Origin: Caloranaerobacter ferrireducens
Lineage (GTDB): Bacteria; Bacillota; Clostridia; Tissierellales; Thermohalobacteraceae
Assembly (NCBI RefSeq): GCF_001730685.1
Contig: NZ_MDJR01000001.1
Span: 372,001-436,000 of the forward strand
Direction: 5' to 3'
Length of the DNA stretch: 64,000 nt
The notes under the pieces were generated by a model. That model saw only the letters and a program-made list of their open reading frames with translations. It made no database searches and was not told the DNA's origin. The position numbers were made by a program, and so were the translations under genes. Of the stretch, positions 18,171 to 26,770 are shown piece after piece (within the stretch, counting starts at the first letter, position 1; each line of letters starts with the position of its first letter).

Positions 18171-19703
18171 GTGTAGAAGTTTTTTAAGTAGAGAAGGAGG
18201 AAGTCCTTTAATCAATGTTAATATTAGAAAATAAGTAAAACCACCTATAAATAGGCATACTAGGAAATTTATATAGTTCTGTGTGTTTAATGATCTAAGG
18301 TAATTATAAATAATCAGTATTATTGCAGTCATACTAACTGAAGATATTATAGGTTTTATTATATAGTCTATAGTATTAAAATCAATTTTCATTATTCTTA
18401 TTATACTAATATAATGCAAAAGACTAATGATAATTGTTGCTGAAATAAAGCCTAAGAAAAAACCTTTAATACCGAATATTGGGTTACCTACTAGAAAATA
18501 TGTGGACGATATTTGAATTAACATTCCTATTAGATAATTTATTGTTGCTATTACTTGTTTTCCTAAACCATGAAGTATACCTGATAATACATGTTGCAGT
18601 GATAAAAATATTGTTGAATAACCGAGTATACCCAAGTAAATGCCTACAATTTTATCTTCGTAGAAAAACATAGCTATAGGTTCTGAGAAAAAGATATATA
18701 TAAATGTTAGAGGTATGGAAATTAGTAAAGTTATTCGCAAAGATAATAGAATATCATTTTTAATCATTTTGTATCTTTTTAAAGCTAATTCTTCAGAGAG
18801 ATTTGGAATAATGTTTATTACAAGAGCTGATGTAACGATATATGGTAAAAATATGATTGGCATTGACATTCCAATAACTCTACCAAAAATTGAAACAGCT
18901 TCTGTTTGGCTGTAACCTGCTACTATTAATCTTTGAGGAATTAGTACTGCATTTATAAGTTGCATCGATACATTAATTAATCTAGATATAGTGATAGGTA
19001 CTGATATATAGAAGATTTGTGAAAGTATTTGTATAGTATATACAGGTTTTGATGAGCTTATAGCTTTATTTTTACCAAAAAGTTTATAGTTTAATACCAT
19101 CCAAATTAAACCTGCAATTTCTCCAATACTTATTCCACAAACTGCTATAAAAGCCCCTAGCTTTGAACTTACTGGATACATATAATAGATTATTCCCAGT
19201 ACGAAAGCAATTCTTATTATTTGTTCTATTATTTGAGCCATACCAGCTGGGCTGATTTTTTTCATGCCGTAAAAATATCCTCTGAATACTGATGAAATTG
19301 AAATTATTAATACTGCTGGTGCTAACATAATGATGCTTTTATTTATTTCCTTATTTTTAAGAATCTTTAATGAAATATAGTCGCTGCCTATTAAAATGAT
19401 TAAACTCAAAACAAAAGCTATTAAGAATGTTATAGACAAGGCAATCTTAAAAACTTTTTTTGCACCTTTTAAATTATGGATAGAATTTTGTTTAGCAACT
19501 AATTTTGAGACTGCTATAGGAATTCCAGCAGTAGTAATAGTTATAAAAAACATGAGAACTGGAAAAACCATTTGGAATAAGCCTATACCTTCAGGCCCAA
19601 TAAGTTTTGACAAAATTATCTTATAGCAAAAACCTATAAACCTAACTATGAAATTTACAGTTGCAAGAATTATTGAACCGTATATAAAGCTAGTTTTTTT
19701 CAA
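18156..19703 (-). CDS. spoVB: Stage V sporulation protein B (lipid flippase-like)
   Basis: 515 residues with about 14 membrane helices of the MOP/MATE-like polysaccharide transporter superfamily. The segment FRGYFYGMKKISPAGMAQIIEQ is the SpoVB/MurJ-like signature, and GPEGIGLFQMV near the N-terminus also fits. Known role: sporulation-specific export of peptidoglycan or related lipid intermediates for spore cortex. The start is TTG 19703 with GGGGTGAT upstream. Its end overlaps the 6S terminator. It is divergent from a zinc-ribbon gene. Confidence 0.9.
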   Translation of the reverse strand: MKKTSFIYGSIILATVNFIVRFIGFCYKIILSKLIGPEGIGLFQMVFPVLMFFITITTAGIPIAVSKLVAKQNSIHNLKGAKKVFKIALSITFLIAFVLSLIILIGSDYISLKILKNKEINKSIIMLAPAVLIISISSVFRGYFYGMKKISPAGMAQIIEQIIRIAFVLGIIYYMYPVSSKLGAFIAVCGISIGEIAGLIWMVLNYKLFGKNKAISSSKPVYTIQILSQIFYISVPITISRLINVSMQLINAVLIPQRLIVAGYSQTEAVSIFGRVIGMSMPIIFLPYIVTSALVINIIPNLSEELALKRYKMIKNDILLSLRITLLISIPLTFIYIFFSEPIAMFFYEDKIVGIYLGILGYSTIFLSLQHVLSGILHGLGKQVIATINYLIGMLIQISSTYFLVGNPIFGIKGFFLGFISATIIISLLHYISIIRIMKIDFNTIDYIIKPIISSVSMTAIILIIYNYLRSLNTQNYINFLVCLFIGGFTYFLILTLIKGLPPSLLKKLLHKNNP

Positions 19704-19885
19704 GCTATCACCCCAAAATATTTACTGTATTATACATATTTTATTTAAAGGAATAATATTACTGAAGATATATTAATTTTGAAAATTTAACATTTATTTA
19801 AGAAACTAAGAATATGTTTAAGGTGTATATCAAAGATTAAGAGTAGGGTTATTGAAGTAAAATTAATTAAAAGGAGATGTAGATA

Positions 19886-20128
19886 ATGGAGTTGGTTTGT
19901 CCACTTTGTAATGGTATGTTAAATTATGAAATATACTGCTTAAGATGTGGTGACAGACTAAAAGATACAGGGGCGATAGTGGACTACTTAGATGAATATA
20001 GCCCTTATCTATCAAATGATATAACGCAGCTTGTTGATGGAGTAGAGCATGAAAAATGCTGCCATTTATTTAAGTGTGAAAGATGTGGTTTTGAAAAGAG
20101 AGTTAAAATAAATAGAGTAAGGATGTAA
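19886..20128 (+). CDS. Small zinc-ribbon protein, 80 residues
   Basis: Four cysteine pairs or near-pairs are visible: CPLC at 5-8, CLRCGD near 18-23, a CCH block near 58-60, and CERCGFEKR near 64-72. These are enough for two zinc knuckles. There is no membrane segment. The ribosome site AAAGGAGAT sits before ATG 19886, and the stop codon lies in the loop of a strong terminator. The specific family is not recognised. It may be a small nucleic-acid- or protein-binding adaptor (inference). Confidence 0.75.
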   Translation: MELVCPLCNGMLNYEIYCLRCGDRLKDTGAIVDYLDEYSPYLSNDITQLVDGVEHEKCCHLFKCERCGFEKRVKINRVRM

Positions 20129-20144
20129 AAACCTTACTCTATTT
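20110..20144. terminator. Bidirectional terminator
   Basis: AAATAGAGTAAGG and its exact complement (13 bp) around a 9-base loop. It separates the convergent zinc-ribbon and PHP genes. Confidence 0.88.
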
Positions 20145-20934
20145 TAATAAATTGAGGCTTTCTATTTTTGTATATGGCTATATATCTGTAACCAATACTT
20201 TTTAACAATTCAATAGCTTCCTTATAATAAGCACATACATCTTCTGGTTTATGAGCATCAGAGCCAAAAGTTATTATTTCACCACCTAGGCTTCTATAAA
20301 GCTTGAGTATATCAGTGTTTGGATGAAAACTTCCTATACCATATCTGATTCCTGAAGTATTAATTTCAATTCCTTTTCCTAAATCTATTATTCTTTTTAA
20401 TACTGTTTCAATGATATCTGAGTATTCTTTTAATTCTAATGTTCTTTCCATAAAGTCTTCATGTCTTTCAATCAGATTAATATGACCGATAACATCAAAG
20501 TCCATAAGAGCATTAATACAAAAAAGAAGTTCTTGGTAGTATTCATAATAAACATCTTTTACGTTTTTATTTTTAAAAAAAGTACCTTCATGGATGCTTT
20601 GACCTTTAGCAGTGTGAATTGACATTATCACGAAATCAAAATCATGTGTTTTTATAAACTCTTTCTTTTTATCAGCAAGATGAGGCTGCATACCAATTTC
20701 TACACCACTTAACACATCAATTATACCTTTGTAATTATATTTTAATCTATTAATTTCTTTAAAATAGTCATTTGTGTCAAACACAAAATCTATTAAATCG
20801 TTTCCATATTCAAAATCTAAATGGTCAGTAAAGCAAATTTGTTTAACTCCTTTTTTTAAAGCTCCTTTTAGCATATTTTCCATTGTATATTTACAGTCGC
20901 CTGAGAAACTGCTGTGAACGTGAAAATCGTACAT
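20134..20934 (-). CDS. PHP-domain phosphoesterase, HisJ-type histidinol-phosphatase family
   Basis: 266 residues covering a complete PHP barrel. The metal motifs appear in order: HVHSSFSGD, CFTDHLD, GVEIGM, SIHTAKG, GHINLIERHED and GSDAHKPEDV. The length and final GYRYIAIYKNRKPQ fit the histidinol-phosphatase (HisJ/HisK) branch, which removes phosphate from L-histidinol phosphate. No other his genes are nearby, so another phosphoester substrate is possible. Ribosome site AGGAGTGAT before ATG 20934. Confidence 0.85.
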   Translation of the reverse strand: MYDFHVHSSFSGDCKYTMENMLKGALKKGVKQICFTDHLDFEYGNDLIDFVFDTNDYFKEINRLKYNYKGIIDVLSGVEIGMQPHLADKKKEFIKTHDFDFVIMSIHTAKGQSIHEGTFFKNKNVKDVYYEYYQELLFCINALMDFDVIGHINLIERHEDFMERTLELKEYSDIIETVLKRIIDLGKGIEINTSGIRYGIGSFHPNTDILKLYRSLGGEIITFGSDAHKPEDVCAYYKEAIELLKSIGYRYIAIYKNRKPQFIKIE

Positions 20935-21107
20935 TTATATCACTCCTAATCTAATGTTTTTCTTTAACTATATATCTATATAATTATAACATAAACGCTA
21001 AAATAGTTAAGATTTTACTTAAGTGTAACTGTAATTATTGTATTAAAAAACTGAATGTTTTCACTTGAATTATTACATTAAATTAATAATTGTTAATATT
21101 CTGATAA

Positions 21108-21136
21108 TTGAAATAGTTGTTAATTAATGGTACTAT
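21108..21136 (+). promoter_or_regulatory. Sigma-A promoter for the 21174 gene
   Basis: TTGAAA and TACTAT separated by 17 bases, about 40 bases before the ATG. Confidence 0.6.
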
Positions 21137-21173
21137 TATTAAAAATATTATAGCTATTTAGAGGGGGAGAGCT

Positions 21174-22814
21174 ATGAAGAGAAAACTTAAAATTGTTAAA
21201 ACTATTTTTGCACTCCTATTTACAATTATTATTTTTATAGGGTTTCATACATACAATTATTTAAAAATCCAATCATTAAAATTTTCTAATGAATGGGGTA
21301 AGGGAATAGAAATAGGAAAATCTTTTGTTAATAAAGAACCTATTATCGGAGCTTACAAAGATAAAATATTAATAGTAACTTTTAATGAAGAAGGGAAGCT
21401 TTTATATTATTTGGCGTCAAAAACAGGAGAAATTTTAGAAAGTAAATTATCTGATATGGATATTAATATAAATAAGATTAAAAATATTTATTTGCTTGAA
21501 AACAAGTTGTTTTATGTAAAGGATAATAAGCTTAAGGTATCTTATTATAATGAAGGTATAGGTTTTACTGAGCCAGTTAAATTACTTGACAATGTAGAAG
21601 GATTTACTTTAAGTGAAATGCAGAATGAATTATATATTGGAACATATGATGATAAGTATATCGATATATATAAATTTGAAAATGATAGATTAAAGAAAAT
21701 ACATGAATTTAATAATAAATGGAATATAAGAAATATTTATTTAAAGGACATAAATAATAATAAGCATATATTCATTATAGATAGAGTAGATTTAAATATT
21801 AATAATATATTATTAGGAAAGCTTGATAAATTAGATAATAATATTAGAAAAATAACTAATATTAGAAGTAATTTTAATACGGTAATTAAAGATGTTAAAG
21901 TTGAGATAGTGGATAATAAAATATTTTTAGTATATCCAATTACTAATACCAAAGGTGGAAATAGGACTTATCTACAGTTAGAAGTTTTAGATGTAGAAAC
22001 TTTAAAATCTGAAGTTAGTAGAAAAATTACAGATAGTCATATAGATGGTGTAACAGCATTAGGAGAAAGTATATCTTTGTATAAAGAGAATGGGAAAATT
22101 AAACTTATATGTTCAGGGATAAATATGAGAAATAAATATGCTATATATCCAGACATTTTTGAATTAGAGATTGATAAACAAGGTAATATATCAAATGTAG
22201 TTTTTATTTCTAATACTGAATCTCAATCAAAAAGACCTTCATTTATAAGGACTAAATTTGGGGATTATTTAACTTGGTTAGATATTGAAGTAAGTGGTTA
22301 TAAGTTGTTTATGAATAGTAAAAATAAAGATTTTATTTTGGCAAATAATAGATATACAAAAAGTGATTATGTAACCGCATTTTATAGAGCATTAGCATCT
22401 CCTTTTTATGCTTTGGCATTTGGATTTTTAAAGGGAATGGAGAGTTTTCTATATGTTTTAGTTATTTTTTTACCTGTAGGTTTTATTCTTAGAAAATATA
22501 GGATTGATAGAGAAAATATTAAATTTATGATATTTTTATCTTTATATATAGTTTTGAATTTATTATTATTTAAAAGTACATTTTATAGTGGTTATACAGT
22601 ATTTTATTTACCAAGTTACCTAAAGTTTAAGTTTGCTCCATATATAATGCCATTAATTTTAAATTTGATTTCTGGCAGTATAATGTATATTTTTTATAAA
22701 GAGAATAAGAAATTAGATTACAATAGTTTTTTAGTATTTTTTATAGCTGTTAATATATATTTATCAAACCTATTATATGTACCTTTTGCAATGACTAGAA
22801 TAATACTTAAATGA
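21174..22814 (+). CDS. Membrane protein with large exported domain, unknown function
   Basis: 546 residues. One N-terminal anchor helix (about 8-27) precedes a ~370-residue exported region. That region is rich in short beta-like repeats of the form LYIGTYDDKYIDIYKF and LFYVKDNKLKVSYY, which suggests a beta-propeller sensor domain (inference). Four hydrophobic segments close the protein (about 410-440, 450-468, 487-510, 517-543). Ribosome site GAGGGGGAG before ATG 21174. Its stop overlaps the leader of the DUF4438 gene, so the two form an operon. I recognise no family. Confidence 0.75.
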   Translation: MKRKLKIVKTIFALLFTIIIFIGFHTYNYLKIQSLKFSNEWGKGIEIGKSFVNKEPIIGAYKDKILIVTFNEEGKLLYYLASKTGEILESKLSDMDININKIKNIYLLENKLFYVKDNKLKVSYYNEGIGFTEPVKLLDNVEGFTLSEMQNELYIGTYDDKYIDIYKFENDRLKKIHEFNNKWNIRNIYLKDINNNKHIFIIDRVDLNINNILLGKLDKLDNNIRKITNIRSNFNTVIKDVKVEIVDNKIFLVYPITNTKGGNRTYLQLEVLDVETLKSEVSRKITDSHIDGVTALGESISLYKENGKIKLICSGINMRNKYAIYPDIFELEIDKQGNISNVVFISNTESQSKRPSFIRTKFGDYLTWLDIEVSGYKLFMNSKNKDFILANNRYTKSDYVTAFYRALASPFYALAFGFLKGMESFLYVLVIFLPVGFILRKYRIDRENIKFMIFLSLYIVLNLLLFKSTFYSGYTVFYLPSYLKFKFAPYIMPLILNLISGSIMYIFYKENKKLDYNSFLVFFIAVNIYLSNLLYVPFAMTRIILK

Positions 22815-22828
22815 TAGGAGTGACTTAT

Positions 22829-23692
22829 ATGCTAAAGACAAATATTGATAAGTTAGTTAAGCAATCAGTTCAAGGGAAAATACATCATCCTATTCAGAGC
22901 TTTCCTTATAGAATAAGTGGAGATGGTATACCAAATGTACTACCAGCTACTGGAGGTATAACATATAATGTGAAAGTAGGGGATTGTGCTTTTGGCTGGG
23001 TTGGTGACCATGTAGAGCCTGGAGTTAGTATACGTAATGAAAATAAGAATGAGAATGTAGCTCTAAATTTATTTTCTTGTATAGGTAATGAGGCAATAGT
23101 GGTTTCTGGTGATGCTAAAGGGGCAAAAGGCTTTGTAACAGGTAAACATGGTGGGATTGACCACGTTCTTATCTATTTTAAAGAAGAAGATTTAGAAAGA
23201 ATGGCTATAGATGACAAAATATTAATTAAAGCCTATGGACAAGGACTTCAATTATTAGATTTCCCTGAAATAAAGATTATGAACATAGATCCTAATTTGT
23301 TTTTAAAGTTAGGTATTAAAGAAATAGGTGATGGTAAAATAGAAGTTCCTGTTGCATGTGAAGTACCACCTTATCTAATGGGTTCTGGTATAGGTTCTTC
23401 GAATTCATTTAGTGGAGATTATGATATTATGACTTTAGATAGACAGGAAATTAAAAAATTGGGATTAGATAAACTAAAGTTTGGTGATTTAGTATTATTG
23501 AAAGATTGTGATAATACTTATGGTAGAGGATATCTTAAAGGAGCTGTTAGTATAGGGATTGTAATTCATAGTGATTGTATTAAGATGGGACATGGACCTG
23601 GAATAACTACTATAATGACTTGTAAAAAAGAGTTGATTAAAGGAAAGATTACATCAGATGCTAATATAGCTAATTATCTTGAAATTAAATAA
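22829..23692 (+). CDS. DUF4438 family protein
   Basis: 287 residues. Characteristic blocks include VGDCAFGWVGDHVEPGVS near 50-67, VTGKHGGIDHV near 100, VACEVPPYLMGSG near 180 and KDCDNTYGRGYLKGA near 227. The family is widespread in Thermotogae and Clostridia and has no firmly assigned role. An in-frame ATG at 22811 overlaps the upstream stop, but it has no ribosome site. AGGAG at 22816-22820 lies 8 bases before ATG 22829, which I prefer. It is probably cotranscribed with the upstream membrane protein gene. Confidence 0.8.
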   Translation: MLKTNIDKLVKQSVQGKIHHPIQSFPYRISGDGIPNVLPATGGITYNVKVGDCAFGWVGDHVEPGVSIRNENKNENVALNLFSCIGNEAIVVSGDAKGAKGFVTGKHGGIDHVLIYFKEEDLERMAIDDKILIKAYGQGLQLLDFPEIKIMNIDPNLFLKLGIKEIGDGKIEVPVACEVPPYLMGSGIGSSNSFSGDYDIMTLDRQEIKKLGLDKLKFGDLVLLKDCDNTYGRGYLKGAVSIGIVIHSDCIKMGHGPGITTIMTCKKELIKGKITSDANIANYLEIK

Positions 23693-23705
23693 TAAGATTT
23701 AGGTT

Positions 23706-23734
23706 TTGTCTATAGATGATTATTATGTTATACT
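23706..23734 (+). promoter_or_regulatory. Sigma-A promoter for the lipid kinase gene
   Basis: TTGTCT and TATACT with a 17-base spacer, about 50 bases upstream of the start codon. Confidence 0.65.
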
Positions 23735-23786
23735 ATGATTTAGCTAATATAGTATTTTAAATACAAATATGCAGCAGGTGATACAA

Positions 23787-24674
23787 ATGAAAAAAGTAAA
23801 AGTTATATATAATCCATCTTCAGGAAGACAGATAGTTCAAAGAAGAATAGATACGATTTGTAATATTTTAATGGATAACGGTTATTTAGTAGGCAAATTT
23901 GCAACGAAAAAAAAGAATGATGCTTTTTATGAGACTGTAAAGTGCTGCAAAGAAGATTGGGATATAATAATTGCATGCGGTGGTGACGGTACAGTAAATG
24001 AGGTTGCAAATGGTATTGTAGTAGGTGGTAGAAAGATACCTGTAGGTATACTTGCTGCTGGGACTGTAAATGATTTTGCTAATTTTATGGATATACCAAG
24101 GAATGTTAAAGATTTTTGTGATATGATATTATCAGACAAGACAATAGATGTAGATTTAGGGAAAGTAGGAGACAAGTACTTTGTAAATGTTGCAGCTGGT
24201 GGGTTATTAACTAATGTTGCACATCAAGTGCCATCAGAGTTGAAAACTGTACTTGGAAGGATGGCTTATTATATAGAAGGACTTAAAGAAATACCTAGAC
24301 AAAAGTTTAAGCCAATAAACTTAACAATTGAAAGTGATGAATATAGCGCTAATGAAGATGTATTATTATTTCTTATATCTAATAGTTCATCAATTGGAGG
24401 TTTTAAAAGGCTTGCTCCAGCAGCAGAAGTAGAAGATGGTTACTTAGATTGTATAATAATAAAGAAATCAGAAATTACTGATATAGTTTCTATTTTTATA
24501 AATCTATTAAAGGGCGAACATATAAAACATCCAAATGTAGCTTATTTTAAAACTAAAAGGATTAAAATCAGTACTAAGGATAAAGTGCATGTTGATGTAG
24601 ATGGAGAATATCTTGGAATGTTACCAGCTGTATTTGAGATAGCCCCACAAGCATTTAGGATTTTTGTAAGATAA
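23787..24674 (+). CDS. Diacylglycerol/lipid kinase family protein (DgkB/YegS type)
   Basis: 295 residues. The kinase signature IIACGGDGTVNEVANG is near residues 60-75, preceded by VIYNPSSGR. A later GILAAGTVNDFANF block forms the nucleotide-binding core. The C-terminal beta domain includes the lipid-contact region (APAAEVEDGYLDC). Role in the family: phosphorylation of diacylglycerol or related lipids at the membrane face, recycling lipid for phosphatidic acid. ATG at 23769 is in frame, but AGGTG at 23775-23779 lies after it and 7 bases before ATG 23787. It has its own promoter and a terminator downstream. Confidence 0.9.
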   Translation: MKKVKVIYNPSSGRQIVQRRIDTICNILMDNGYLVGKFATKKKNDAFYETVKCCKEDWDIIIACGGDGTVNEVANGIVVGGRKIPVGILAAGTVNDFANFMDIPRNVKDFCDMILSDKTIDVDLGKVGDKYFVNVAAGGLLTNVAHQVPSELKTVLGRMAYYIEGLKEIPRQKFKPINLTIESDEYSANEDVLLFLISNSSSIGGFKRLAPAAEVEDGYLDCIIIKKSEITDIVSIFINLLKGEHIKHPNVAYFKTKRIKISTKDKVHVDVDGEYLGMLPAVFEIAPQAFRIFVR

Positions 24675-24675
24675 A

Positions 24676-24704
24676 AATAAGGAGCTTTAGAATTGCTCCT
24701 TATT
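24676..24704. terminator. Bidirectional terminator between dgk-like and bactofilin genes
   Basis: AATAAGGAGC and its exact complement around a 9-base loop, with T-rich sequence following on the plus strand. The bactofilin stop codon lies in the hairpin. Confidence 0.85.
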
Positions 24705-25095
24705 TTGATTTTTTTGATTCTTTATTAACTTTTGTTTCATTTGAAGTTTTAGTAGCTTCCATTTTACATGAGCCTTCAAATACAGCATTTTCATCCACAA
24801 TAAAAGTTTTTACTTGAATATCTCCATATAATTTGGCTGTATTTGTTAATCTTAACATTTCTTTTGAGATAACATTGCCTTTTACAATACCTGATATAAA
24901 AACATTATTGCAAGTTATGTTTCCATTAACTTTTCCACTTTCGCCAATTATAACATTTCCTTCAACGATTAAGTCCCCTGTTAGTTCGCCATCTAATCTT
25001 ATTGTTCCTTTGCATTCAATTTTTCCTTCAAGTTTCGTATTCTTACCAATAAGTGTATCAATCTTATCAAGCTTTACTTCCTTTTTGTTAAACAT
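24700..25095 (-). CDS. Bactofilin (polymer-forming cytoskeletal protein)
   Basis: 131 residues. The central ~90 residues show the right-handed beta-helix rhythm of bactofilins: IRLDGELTGDLIVEGNVIIG, then GKVNGNI, GIVKGNV and AKLYGDI, one glycine-flanked turn after another. The tail is Ser/Lys/Asn-rich and disordered. The protein forms membrane-associated filaments that position cell-wall enzymes. The M23 peptidase gene lies 21 bases upstream on the same strand, a pairing found in many bacteria where the two act together. Ribosome site AAGGAGCG before ATG 25095. Confidence 0.9.
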   Translation of the reverse strand: MFNKKEVKLDKIDTLIGKNTKLEGKIECKGTIRLDGELTGDLIVEGNVIIGESGKVNGNITCNNVFISGIVKGNVISKEMLRLTNTAKLYGDIQVKTFIVDENAVFEGSCKMEATKTSNETKVNKESKKSK

Positions 25096-25116
25096 TACGA
25101 ATCGCTCCTTATAAAA

Positions 25117-26052
25117 TTATTCATAGTTATTAATTATATTCTTGGGGTTGACGGGTTTGCCATAGTACCTAATTTCAAAGTGCAAATGTGGACCTGTACT
25201 TCTACCTGTATTGCCCATTTCAGCAATAACTTCTCCTTTTTTAACATGTTGTCCGACTTTTACAAAAAGTTTTTTATTATGTCCATATATAGATTGATAT
25301 CCATATCCATGACTGATTATTATGACTTTCCCATATCCCCCATAATAACCTGCAAAAGTTACAACTCCACTTCCAGCAGCCTTAATTTTTGTTCCTGGTT
25401 TATTTGCTATATCTAATCCCTTATGAAATTCTCTTCCTCTACCAAATGGATTACGTCTATAACCATAACCAGAGGTTATTCTACCTTCGGTAGGCATTAA
25501 ATTTGGTTTTGCATCTAAATATTTTAGCCTTTTTTCTACATCTACTATTAGTTTACTTAATTCCTCTTTACTATTATCTAAAAGCTTTGATAAATCATCC
25601 ATTTGCGATGTTATGCTATTATCAAGTTCTTCTAAAATTAATTTTTCTTTAAAAAATGAATTTCCACTCCTTGAAGAATTTGTCGCTTTTTTTTCTTTTT
25701 TATTATCTTTAAGTCCAACCATATTTTTAATTGTTTCTTGAAATGTAGAAATAGCATCAAGTTTTTCCTGTATTTCAGCAGTTTTCTGTCTTAAAGTTTC
25801 AATTTCAGCTTTTTGCCTTAGGTTGACATTACTTACATAGTCTAGCTCGTCGAGCTTTGCTAGATATTCATTTTTTAATTCTCGATAAGCATAAAATAAA
25901 AAACCCGTCGTAGATAAAATGATAGTAATGAGAAGTATTAAGAATTTAGGAACCCACGTGGCTATTTTTAATTGTTTTATATTGTTAGAGTGGGGAACGA
26001 TAAGCAAAGAGAAATATTTTGGCTTTTTTGATTTAGTATGAATGTATTTCAA
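25117..26052 (-). CDS. M23 family peptidoglycan endopeptidase, membrane-anchored
   Basis: 311 residues. A short cytosolic N-terminus is followed by one membrane helix (about 35-55), then a coiled coil (about 60-110, LDELDYVSNVNLRQKAEIETL region). A second helical linker and a C-terminal LytM/M23 domain follow, with metal ligands HKGLDIA and HLHFE and the framework GYGYRRNPFGRGREFHKG. It cuts peptide cross-links in the wall. A longer frame would start at ATG 26094, but the run of G used as ribosome site falls inside it. TTG 26052 lies 4-5 bases downstream of that G-run and is the likely start. Cotranscribed with the bactofilin gene. Confidence 0.88.
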   Translation of the reverse strand: MKYIHTKSKKPKYFSLLIVPHSNNIKQLKIATWVPKFLILLITIILSTTGFLFYAYRELKNEYLAKLDELDYVSNVNLRQKAEIETLRQKTAEIQEKLDAISTFQETIKNMVGLKDNKKEKKATNSSRSGNSFFKEKLILEELDNSITSQMDDLSKLLDNSKEELSKLIVDVEKRLKYLDAKPNLMPTEGRITSGYGYRRNPFGRGREFHKGLDIANKPGTKIKAAGSGVVTFAGYYGGYGKVIIISHGYGYQSIYGHNKKLFVKVGQHVKKGEVIAEMGNTGRSTGPHLHFEIRYYGKPVNPKNIINNYE

Positions 26053-26319
26053 CTTTCCCCCCCTTTCATAAGTAATTAAGGTAAGTAAAGCCACAAATTA
26101 CTTATTCTATAAGCGTCTTATAAATCCTTCTTTATATTGTGAGAAAATTGTAGAAATTAATTTGGAAAAAATATGTTATATAGATATGTATGTCCCTATA
26201 AAAATATTTATTCCTTTTGTATGCAAGTTAAGGTTAGTCTGTTGAACTAAAATGGATCAAATGGTACTATAATTATAGCAATAAAATTTAGAGTATCGAA
26301 ATATTAGGAGGTAGAAGAA

Positions 26320-26757
26320 ATGTGTCAGTTTAATAATGTTGAAGCTATTGAGAAATATTTGAGGAAAGTTGACTGCATAATAAAGAAAAAAGGAAGGGAG
26401 ATTTTAAAAGATTATAATATAACAGGACCTCAATTTAACGCACTTCAGTATTTGATAAGAGAAGGAAATTTGACTATAGGAGAACTAAGTGAAAAAATGG
26501 CCCTTGCATATAGTACAATAACAGATTTAGTTGATAGAATGGAAAAAAATGATTTGGTTATAAGAGTAAGAGACGATAAAGATAGAAGAGTAGTTAGAAT
26601 AAAAGTATTAGATAAGGGATTTGAAATATTAAATAAGGTTCTTAATAGAAGGATAGATTATTTAGAAGAGAAGTTAAACTCGTTTACAGAGGAAGAGAAG
26701 CAGTTTCTTGTTAAAAGTTTAAAAAAGTTATATATAGCTATGGAAAGAGAACTTTAG
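26320..26757 (+). CDS. MarR family transcriptional regulator
   Basis: 145 residues with the MarR winged helix: recognition region LSEKMALAYSTITDLVDRMEKNDLV followed by the wing RVRDDKDRRVVRIKVL. Ribosome site TAGGAGGT precedes ATG 26320. Its stop overlaps the ribosome site of the downstream MATE transporter gene, so the pair forms an operon. By analogy with other MarR-MATE pairs it probably represses the transporter in response to a small molecule. An AT-rich region of 267 bases precedes it, with an A-rich -10-like stretch near 26265. Confidence 0.9.
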   Translation: MCQFNNVEAIEKYLRKVDCIIKKKGREILKDYNITGPQFNALQYLIREGNLTIGELSEKMALAYSTITDLVDRMEKNDLVIRVRDDKDRRVVRIKVLDKGFEILNKVLNRRIDYLEEKLNSFTEEEKQFLVKSLKKLYIAMEREL

Positions 26758-26770
26758 GGGAGGCTTTGTT

